A stretch of DNA of 11,741 nucleotides, taken from assembly GCA_030679615.1 (NCBI GenBank), contig JAUXSJ010000268.1, positions 1 to 11,741 of the forward strand, read 5' to 3'. Shown piece by piece: positions 6,394 to 11,741 of the stretch. The notes under the pieces were generated by a model, which was given only the letters and a program-made list of their open reading frames with translations, was not told where the DNA came from and did no database searches. Position 1 is the stretch's first letter; each line of letters starts with the position of its first letter. Both the position numbers and the translations under genes were made by a program. Origin of the DNA: Parachlamydiaceae bacterium (GTDB lineage: Bacteria; Chlamydiota; Chlamydiia; Chlamydiales; Parachlamydiaceae).

Positions 6394-7446
6394 CTAAATG
6401 TGGGTCGAAGCAGAATATGCTCCATAAAATAGAATGAGGTTTTCTGCTTTTTTATAATTCGCTTGTTTGAGAATTTCGTAGATTTGTAATCCTTTTGCAT
6501 TTTCTCCCTGTTCAAAATACAACTTTCCCAATTTAAAAAAAGTTTCTTTATCTTCAGGGCATAATTTGATGAGGGTTTCGTATTCTTTGATTTCTTCATT
6601 AGGCATTTGTAAATCATGATAACTAAAAGCTAGTTGCGCATGTACCCAAGGATCATTCGGAGCATAATCACTCAAAATTTTAAATTCTTCAATCGCTCGT
6701 TCAGCTATTGTACGAAATTTTGATTTAAATGAGGGATTATATTTATTAGGCGGTATCCATCGATCATCATCCAAACCTTCTACAGTGCGTGGATCTACAT
6801 ATAAGCCAGAAAGCATCACGTAAGCATTAGCTAACCCAGCATGGGCTTCTAAATCTATTGGTTCGAGTCTAACTAACTTAATGTGCTCATCAATACAGGA
6901 TTGTAATAAGGTTTCTTTTAATAAATGAAGATCATGCCAAAATAAAAAACAATTTATTTTTTCGATGGAAAGACTTAAAAATTGACACCAATTTGGGCAA
7001 GGAAAGATAGTATACTCTAAACCATGGAGTTCTGCAGCAAATTCACAGCAGGATTCGGCGATCGTACGATGATGATTCAATTGATCTTTAGAAAAAGAAG
7101 ATCTCTTTTCACATTTTTGAAGAAAAAGAGACTTTAACTGCGCAAGTTTTTCAATTTTCTTGTTATTTGCATACATATGGAGGCTAAAGTAACAAAAAAT
7201 TGTTGCAAAAATGATTGCCAAATGAATGGCCAAAACGAAAGTTTGAATGAAAAAAGCTAAATGAATAACAAAATAAATAATTTCAGTACTTAATAAAAGA
7301 ATAAATAAAATATTGAATAAAACATGGGATCTTAATATTTTTTTTAATTCATTAATAGATGGATTAATATTAGGTTTTATTCCCCTATTAAAAAGACTAT
7401 CATTAAAATTTTCTAAATATTCTTTTTCAAAAGCGTGAGTTGTCAT
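6394..7446 (-). CDS. Membrane-anchored TPR-repeat protein
   Basis: This 350-residue protein has two closely spaced hydrophobic helices (about 42-62 and 66-90), followed by a largely helical soluble region. The last 150 residues hold tetratricopeptide-like repeats, clearest in the stretch DPWVHAQLAFSYHDLQ (265-280) and KETFFKLGKLYFEQG (300-314). Earlier helices around 198-215 look like a degenerate repeat. TPR arrays normally bind protein partners. A short loop between the two helices suggests that both termini face the cytoplasm. The gap to the downstream zinc-ribbon gene is 11 bases, so the two are probably co-transcribed and may act in the same membrane assembly. No Shine-Dalgarno is visible before the ATG. 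A TATAAA lies about 20 bases upstream, without a good -35. Confidence 0.78.
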   Translation of the reverse strand: MTTHAFEKEYLENFNDSLFNRGIKPNINPSINELKKILRSHVLFNILFILLLSTEIIYFVIHLAFFIQTFVLAIHLAIIFATIFCYFSLHMYANNKKIEKLAQLKSLFLQKCEKRSSFSKDQLNHHRTIAESCCEFAAELHGLEYTIFPCPNWCQFLSLSIEKINCFLFWHDLHLLKETLLQSCIDEHIKLVRLEPIDLEAHAGLANAYVMLSGLYVDPRTVEGLDDDRWIPPNKYNPSFKSKFRTIAERAIEEFKILSDYAPNDPWVHAQLAFSYHDLQMPNEEIKEYETLIKLCPEDKETFFKLGKLYFEQGENAKGLQIYEILKQANYKKAENLILFYGAYSASTHI

Positions 7447-7519
7447 TGATCAATCTATTGTTCTAAAATTTATATCTTTCAATCATACAATCATTAATTT
7501 CTCTTATATTCTTTTAACA

Positions 7520-7547
7520 AATTTTAAAAAATCTTTTTTTTAAAATT
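7520..7547. terminator. A/T-only hairpin after the transporter gene
   Basis: AATTTTAAAAAA (7520-7531) and TTTTTTAAAATT (7536-7547) can pair over twelve A-T pairs around a TCTT loop. It starts five bases past the transporter stop codon on the minus strand. Such a stem is weak, and the same composition occurs widely in this genome, so termination is only a possibility. Confidence 0.28.
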
Positions 7548-7551
7548 TTTT

Positions 7552-8478
7552 TTAATCTGTTTTAAGTTGTAAATCTTTGCTTAAATAAGAAAGTTTGAGT
7601 TCTTCTTGATCAAAGATAATTAATCCAATAAATACAATAATAAAAGAAACATAGAAAGGCCAAGTGATGATTTCCCCTAGATACATCCAGCCAAAAAAGG
7701 CAGAAAAAAGAGGTGTTATGAAACCGGCAAAAGAAATGAAGGTAGCTGAATAACGTTTTAGAAGATAGCCATATAAATTATAGCAAATTAAATTTGAGAT
7801 AATGAGTAGGGCAAGAGTGCATTCAATAAAAATAGAATAATTTGTCACAGGGAGTGGATTCCAGTTTTCTGTGAAGAAAGAGTGAGAGAGAGCTAAAAAT
7901 CCACCAGTGAACATTGTTATTCCATTGGCCATAGTAGGGGATAGTTGATGTTCGTTGACGAGTTGCTTCAAAAGAATCCAACCATACACACTACATACAA
8001 CGGCGACCATGACAGATAATTCTGCCCAAGAAAAGAAAAACAATTGACCTGTTTTTTCTTCTATAGATGAATGCTGGTAAAGGATAGGAAAAAATCCGAC
8101 GAGTCCAATGAGGAACCCTAGCCATTTTTTTTTACTTAATTGCTCAGAAAAAATTACATAAGAAAAGAGAGCAGATAAAAAAGGAGCTAAACTATAAATA
8201 AAACAAGTTTTAAAAGAAGTTAGATATTGAAGCCCCCAAAATTCAAATATATTTGTTAAGTAAATATTGAAAACAGCTAATAAGATAAGTTTGATCCATG
8301 TGGAACGTTCAAATTTGAAAGATTCTTTTTTTATAAAGAATTGATATGCAAGGAGAACTACACCCGCAAGCATCATTCTTGTCCCAACTAAAAATAAGGG
8401 CTGCGCGACTGATAAACCGGTTTTTGCAATTGTAAACACACTAGCAAATAAAGCATAAAGTAAAACCACAAAGAACAT
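7552..8478 (-). CDS. EamA/DMT-family transporter, ten membrane helices
   Basis: This protein of the drug/metabolite transporter superfamily is about 308 residues long, has ten hydrophobic helices and falls into two EamA-like halves. Conserved landmarks are the end of the first half (LAPFLSALFSYVIFSEQLSKKKWLGFLIGLVGF) and its counterpart in the second half (FITPLFSAFFGWMYLGEII). The substrate cannot be told from sequence. One chlamydial member of this superfamily carries S-adenosylmethionine, but others move amino acids or other metabolites. A TTG at 8487 extends the frame by three codons, but it touches the AAAGG ribosome site directly. The ATG at 8478 has a nine-base spacing and is preferred. 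A good promoter lies upstream, so the gene is probably its own unit, divergent from the response regulator. Confidence 0.9.
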   Translation of the reverse strand: MFFVVLLYALFASVFTIAKTGLSVAQPLFLVGTRMMLAGVVLLAYQFFIKKESFKFERSTWIKLILLAVFNIYLTNIFEFWGLQYLTSFKTCFIYSLAPFLSALFSYVIFSEQLSKKKWLGFLIGLVGFFPILYQHSSIEEKTGQLFFFSWAELSVMVAVVCSVYGWILLKQLVNEHQLSPTMANGITMFTGGFLALSHSFFTENWNPLPVTNYSIFIECTLALLIISNLICYNLYGYLLKRYSATFISFAGFITPLFSAFFGWMYLGEIITWPFYVSFIIVFIGLIIFDQEELKLSYLSKDLQLKTD

Positions 8479-8509
8479 GTTAATCAACCTTTTTTAAAAT
8501 GAAAAAATG

Positions 8510-8538
8510 ATTGTATATTGAAATTAATAAAAAGTCAA
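8510..8538 (-). promoter_or_regulatory. Promoter of the transporter gene
   Basis: On the minus strand, TTGACT (8538-8533) and TACAAT (8515-8510) are separated by the ideal 17 bases. Each box differs from consensus by one base. The predicted message starts near 8503, about 25 bases before the ATG at 8478, leaving room for the AAAGG site. Confidence 0.6.
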
Positions 8539-8544
8539 AAAAAA

Positions 8545-8623
8545 GTTAATTAAAGATTTAGCTGAATAAAAACAAAAGAAATAACTGATAAATTGTTAAT
8601 TAAAAATATATTTTTGTTAAAAA
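8545..8623. promoter_or_regulatory. Repeated GTTAATTAAA words in the divergent control region
   Basis: GTTAATTAAA occurs exactly at 8545-8554 and 8595-8604, 50 bases apart. A related TTGTTAA is at 8593-8599 and again at 8614-8620, 21 bases apart, and the latter overlaps the -35 box of the regulator. The spacings are close to whole helical turns. OmpR/PhoB-type regulators bind direct repeats, so these may be sites for the neighbouring regulator. The A/T-rich background makes chance repeats likely. Confidence 0.3.
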
Positions 8624-8640
8624 TTTTTTTTGTGTATAAT
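8614..8640 (+). promoter_or_regulatory. Promoter of the response regulator gene
   Basis: A perfect TATAAT (8635-8640) is preceded by TTGTTA (8614-8619). The 15-base spacing is short, which suggests a weak or activator-dependent promoter. The message would start near 8647 with a leader of about 50 bases. That leader contains the perfect ten-base palindrome AAAGATCTTT (8671-8680). Confidence 0.5.
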
Positions 8641-8696
8641 AAAATTATAAAGTTTGGTAGATATACATATAAAGATCTTTTTAATTGAGGTAGTGT

Positions 8697-9389
8697 ATGC
8701 ATAAAACAAAAATTTTATTGATAGAAGATGAGGAAGACATTGCTTCGCTAATTAAAATCCAAGGCGAGTTGGCTGGGTATAAAGTCCACGTCGAATCTGA
8801 CGGATTAAATGGATATATGGCGATTGAAAAAGAGCATCCCGACGTGATTATTTTAGATATCATGCTGCCAGGTTTGAATGGATTAGATGTTTGTCGAAAA
8901 ATTAGAAGCAATGCAGATTATAACAATATTCCAATCATTATTACATCAGCAAAAACTGAAGAATTAGATGTTGTATTAGGACTAGAATTAGGTGCAGACG
9001 ATTATGTTGCAAAACCATTTTCACTTAAAGTTTTGTTTTCAAGAGTAAAAGCTGTCTTACGTAGAGGCAAGGAAACAGAAAGCGAAGCAAAAGTGATTGT
9101 TTTTGGTGACTACACAATGGAAGTAGACCGTTATCTTCTTCGTAAACAAGATAAGTCTATTCCGTTAACGCTTTCTGAGTTTGGTATTTTAAGAAGATTG
9201 TTGTTAAATCGAGGAAAAGTTTTAACAAGAAATCAGTTACTAGATGATGTACAGAATGATGAAGCATTTATTATAGACCGTAATATTGACGTGCATATTG
9301 CTTCATTAAGAAAAAAATTAGGGCCTAATTTCGATGGAATTGAAACAGTCAGGGGAGTGGGTTATCGTTTTAAAGACGAAGATGTATAG
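8697..9389 (+). CDS. OmpR/PhoB-family response regulator
   Basis: This 230-residue DNA-binding regulator is controlled by phosphorylation. The receiver domain (about 4-120) has the acidic pocket Glu10/Asp11, the phospho-acceptor Asp54 in VIILDIMLPG, Ser84 in the switch position and Lys107 in KPF, so it looks fully functional. The winged-helix domain (about 134-227) has the recognition-helix region DRNIDVHIASLRKKLG (194-209) and the wing VRGVGYRF (218-225). GAGG six bases before the ATG supports the start. No histidine kinase is adjacent, so its partner is elsewhere or it is an orphan. This differs from the pathogenic chlamydial regulator ChxR, which lacks the acceptor aspartate. A small membrane protein follows after 22 bases and is probably co-transcribed. 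Confidence 0.94.
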   Translation: MHKTKILLIEDEEDIASLIKIQGELAGYKVHVESDGLNGYMAIEKEHPDVIILDIMLPGLNGLDVCRKIRSNADYNNIPIIITSAKTEELDVVLGLELGADDYVAKPFSLKVLFSRVKAVLRRGKETESEAKVIVFGDYTMEVDRYLLRKQDKSIPLTLSEFGILRRLLLNRGKVLTRNQLLDDVQNDEAFIIDRNIDVHIASLRKKLGPNFDGIETVRGVGYRFKDEDV

Positions 9390-9411
9390 AAGGTTATTAA
9401 AAGAGATTTAA

Positions 9412-9834
9412 ATGACCTTAACAATAGATTTTCGTGAATTACCTGCTTCTCCTATTCACCCCACTCATCGAATTTGGAGCTACCAAGATCAACCGACTGA
9501 AATTAGAGGATTTTGGTATGCTGTTCCAAATGAGATGGGTGGATTTTTATCTTCTCAACCCAATTTAAAAAGTTGTTGTGTTGGAAATCATAAATTACTT
9601 CATCAGCAAATACGTGTTTATGATGATTTATCTCATCTAAAGAACGATCATGTCGTAAGTTTAAATGGCATTTTCAAAATTGATCCAAGATACAATTCAG
9701 AGGGTCAACTTATTCAATTATATATTCTTAATGACGTTAAAGAGGTTTATAAAGAATCAAATATTGGATGGATGTTAGTTGCTATGTTTTTGTTGATAGG
9801 TTGCGTTTTGTTTTTTAAAAAATTTAATCATTGA
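9412..9834 (+). CDS. Small tail-anchored protein with SCCVG motif, possible OB-like fold
   Basis: This 140-residue protein has a soluble N-terminal part and one membrane helix at the end (about 118-135), followed by KKFNH. The soluble part contains EIRGFWY (30-36), then SCCVG with adjacent Cys55 and Cys56, then a run of short predicted strands (QIRVYDDL, VVSLNGIFKID and IQLYILNDV). This order is like DUF3299 or YcgQ-type proteins, where an OB-like domain has a GF...CC pattern. The resemblance is from memory and weak. The gene is 22 bases after the response regulator and has a modest GAG ribosome site, so the two are likely one operon. Its last 11 bases overlap the end of the convergent cysteine-rich protein gene. 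Confidence 0.72.
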   Translation: MTLTIDFRELPASPIHPTHRIWSYQDQPTEIRGFWYAVPNEMGGFLSSQPNLKSCCVGNHKLLHQQIRVYDDLSHLKNDHVVSLNGIFKIDPRYNSEGQLIQLYILNDVKEVYKESNIGWMLVAMFLLIGCVLFFKKFNH

Positions 9835-11218
9835 TTGGTTGATAATTCTTAGAGGGCTGCACTTCAGAGATTTTCTGTTTTAAATCACGTATTTTATCAG
9901 TTATTTTTTTTCTATATGCAAATGCAGCACATGCCACAATGTTTATAGCTAAAAGGCTTGCTCCTCCTGCACAGAGAAAAATAATTCTATTATGTTTATT
10001 TTCGGAATTGTATTCATACATTTCTTTTATATATTCTTTAATGCTGCTATTGAAACAACTTTGAACTGCTAAATTTAAGTCGAAATCAGGGTTAAATTGA
10101 TTAGAGAAAAAACCTTGAGTTGAATTGACCTTTAAGAATCCATCAGAGCCAATTGCATAAGTCATGAGCGGGTAAGGATTAAGTTGAGTATGACAATATT
10201 CCAAATTTGCTTCTTGTACATATTCAAAAGATTTTAAAACCCCATATTGGATGGAGCAAGTACAATAATTTTCTAACAGTTTTTGATAATAAGGAGAACT
10301 AGGATCAGGCATATTGGTAGAAGGTAATTGAAATTCAAAAGATTGTTTTAAAACTCTAGAGGCGCAGTTTTCGTTGGAATATTGAAGTTCGTATGTTCCA
10401 TCTGCGCATTGAAGACCGTCATTATCTTTATTAATCGTATAAGGTGGTTGATTAGGGATTTCTTGAGTTAAATTATCTTCATAGCAAATTTGATCAATCT
10501 CTGTTGGGAAACTAACATTTTGTTGCCCTTCAAAAATTGTATTGAAATAATATAATAACTCTGAAAAAAAATTGAACCGCGCAGTGTTTTCATTGATTTG
10601 ACCATAGGTGGTCAGGCAATTACGCATACCCGTTGATGTTGCAAGGATGGCAATATAAACAGGTATGCCATTTTCTTGAATGCATATTGGATAATTATTA
10701 GCGCATTTTTCGGGTATTTGAGATGATGCACAAATTTCTTCTAAAGGGGCATTAAATGTAATATACCACCATAAATTCATAGGAAAACCATTCACAATAC
10801 AGTTGTTAACTTTAAAATTCCCTTGCATATCTTGGTAATAGTTCTCGAGGGAATTAGTTAGTTTTTCCGTTTTTTTTGTTTCTTGTAAGGTTGGCTTTTT
10901 GTTTGGGTTATATTTTTGGACTTTGTCGATTTTTGATTCTACTTTTCGTATAACTTCGAATGACTCAATAAAAGCTTCATTGACTTGTTCTTTTCCTTTC
11001 CCCCACCCTAAAAGCCAATCGAAAAAACGACCTACTGATGTGACAGAGGGAGTGTTAATTATTTCTTGAAAATTAATATTTAGGAGGGCTTTCGTCATAT
11101 CCGTGTAACTTAAGGAATTTTCTCCATTGAAATTCGAATTTATTGGATTTTCATCATGGTGTAAAGTCTGTGAATAAAATTGAGAAGTTATTTGTGAATC
11201 GATTTTCTGTACATGCAT
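9824..11218 (-). CDS. Cysteine-rich protein with C-terminal membrane helix, family unknown
   Basis: I do not recognise a family for this 464-residue protein. It has no signal peptide. The N-terminus is polar and rich in Ser, Thr, Asn and Gln. Residues 80-125 are charged and probably helical, possibly a coiled coil. A region from 140 to 388 holds twelve cysteines, while the first 139 residues have none. One membrane helix (about 411-435) is followed by a basic tail (YRKKITDKIRDLKQKI). Twelve cysteines, an even number, before a membrane anchor look like a disulfide-bonded domain outside the bacterial cytoplasm. The missing signal peptide would then suggest type III export or another route; this is inference. 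GAGG six bases before the ATG supports the start. Confidence 0.8.
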   Translation of the reverse strand: MHVQKIDSQITSQFYSQTLHHDENPINSNFNGENSLSYTDMTKALLNINFQEIINTPSVTSVGRFFDWLLGWGKGKEQVNEAFIESFEVIRKVESKIDKVQKYNPNKKPTLQETKKTEKLTNSLENYYQDMQGNFKVNNCIVNGFPMNLWWYITFNAPLEEICASSQIPEKCANNYPICIQENGIPVYIAILATSTGMRNCLTTYGQINENTARFNFFSELLYYFNTIFEGQQNVSFPTEIDQICYEDNLTQEIPNQPPYTINKDNDGLQCADGTYELQYSNENCASRVLKQSFEFQLPSTNMPDPSSPYYQKLLENYCTCSIQYGVLKSFEYVQEANLEYCHTQLNPYPLMTYAIGSDGFLKVNSTQGFFSNQFNPDFDLNLAVQSCFNSSIKEYIKEMYEYNSENKHNRIIFLCAGGASLLAINIVACAAFAYRKKITDKIRDLKQKISEVQPSKNYQPIND

Positions 11219-11458
11219 GATAGGCCTCTATTATATATATTTGTAATAACCCAAGCTTTTTCATATGTTGGAAAATGCTTTTTTATCAAACCAGCGTTTT
11301 AATATTTAATATGCTTCATATTTTCCTTAAAAGTCATGTGAAATGCAGTAAATTGTGTTCTCTAGTATACATTTTAATAATGTTCTTCGAATTTGATTGA
11401 TTTTGAAATTATCAAACTATTTATTTATTTTTCAAGCAAATTGTTTTACTGTTGTTGT
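11219..11458. other. Gene-free A/T-rich stretch upstream of the cysteine-rich protein gene
   Basis: Nothing coding is visible here. The part from 11281 to 11380 is only 24% G+C by hand count. The GAGG ribosome site of the cysteine-rich protein gene is at 11228-11225 on the minus strand. A TATAAT just beyond it (11235-11230) is too close to be that gene's -10 box. I cannot place its promoter with confidence. Confidence 0.5.
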
Positions 11459-11675
11459 CTGAACACTAAATGTTCAGTAGCTAATCGATTAAAATACTTT
11501 TCTTTCACACACCATTCGCGTAAATTTTTTTCTTTTTAAATGGATCTACTGATAAGAGGTTTCTAATTTGGACCCTGAGCATCGACTTGTCGCATAAGCG
11601 TTAAGCAAAACCCTTGCTTGTTAGCCTGAAAAGTTTAAATTGCAACAGCCCAGGCATCGCCCTAATGGTGTTAAC
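11446..11675 (-). repeat. Candidate dispersed repeat or decayed reading frame
   Basis: The core (11571-11670) is 48% G+C by hand count, twice that of the A/T stretch to its left. On the minus strand, one frame is open at 11675-11604 and, after one stop codon (11603-11601), again at 11600-11508. At the T tract 11525-11537, a second frame takes over and runs to a stop at 11448-11446, reading LREWCVKEKYFNRLATEH. This is how a gene with one nonsense change and one homopolymer frameshift would look. Small hairpins lie inside: CGAC-TT-GTCG (11583-11592) and AAGCAA/TTGCTT (11603-11608 with 11614-11619). It may instead be a non-coding multicopy repeat. I cannot name an element. Confidence 0.35.
11459..11477. 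repeat. Seven-base-pair hairpin
   Basis: CTGAACA (11459-11465) and TGTTCAG (11471-11477) flank a CTAAA loop. There is no T-run on either side, so it is not a typical terminator. It lies at the edge of the G+C-richer patch and could be a regulator site or part of a dispersed repeat. Confidence 0.45.
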
Positions 11676-11741
11676 TTAAAAAAAATGTTATTAATTTAAT
11701 TGACACGTAAGTATAAAATGCCATCCTTTCAGGACTCGATG

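Noticed and set aside
6384..6617. 77-codon minus-strand frame
   Set aside because: It lies inside the TPR gene in another frame, and the product is Lys/Ser-rich without domain character.
8479..8487. TTG start for the transporter
   Set aside because: The AAAGG ribosome site directly abuts this TTG, leaving no spacing. The ATG at 8478 has a nine-base spacing.
8681..8911. 76-codon minus-strand frame opposite the regulator start
   Set aside because: The opposite strand encodes the conserved receiver domain; this frame is a by-product.
11700..11741. Promoter and start of a new plus-strand gene at the right edge
   Set aside because: TTGACA (11700-11705) is perfect, but no -10 box lies at 16-18 bases. 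The frame from ATG 11718 has no ribosome site and is only eight codons before the window ends. A minus-strand frame ending near 11691 is equally possible.

Overview
The window is AT-rich bacterial DNA (roughly one third G+C by eye). Its lifestyle signals fit an amoeba-associated environmental chlamydia of the Parachlamydiaceae, such as Protochlamydia. These signals are low G+C, a mix of ordinary housekeeping genes with lineage-restricted membrane proteins lacking signal peptides, single orphan regulators, and repeat remnants between genes. The assignment rests on overall resemblance and is inference, because no ribosomal RNA or other marker gene is present.

Left part (1-2078): a 26-bp tandem repeat and a compact, hairpin-rich non-coding block (about 105-224) lie beyond the 3' end of an M2/M3-like zinc peptidase gene on the minus strand. 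The space between this peptidase and the next, divergent gene is largely filled by a 179-bp element made of two nearly identical inverted arms.

Polyamine cassette (2079-3994): aguB (N-carbamoylputrescine amidase) and aguA (agmatine deiminase) overlap by one base. Together they convert agmatine to putrescine. A small unknown gene with a strong ribosome binding site follows.

Minus-strand block (4483-8478): a tight three-gene run encodes a two-helix membrane TPR protein, a zinc-ribbon membrane protein with an internally duplicated domain, and the 16S rRNA methyltransferase RsmD, with gaps of only 10-11 bases. Upstream of it, with its own good promoter, is a ten-helix drug/metabolite-type transporter.

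Regulator block (8488-9834): a divergent control region carries repeated GTTAATTAAA words and a perfect -10 box. It precedes a canonical OmpR/PhoB response regulator without an adjacent kinase, and then a small tail-anchored protein with an SCCVG motif.

Right part (9824-11741): a 464-residue protein with twelve cysteines and one C-terminal membrane helix is convergent with, and overlaps, the small protein. It is the best candidate here for an undescribed, possibly host-facing protein. Beyond it lie about 500 bases without an intact gene. They hold a hairpin and a G+C-rich patch that reads like a broken reading frame or a dispersed repeat.

I see no CRISPR array, tRNA, rRNA or intact insertion sequence.
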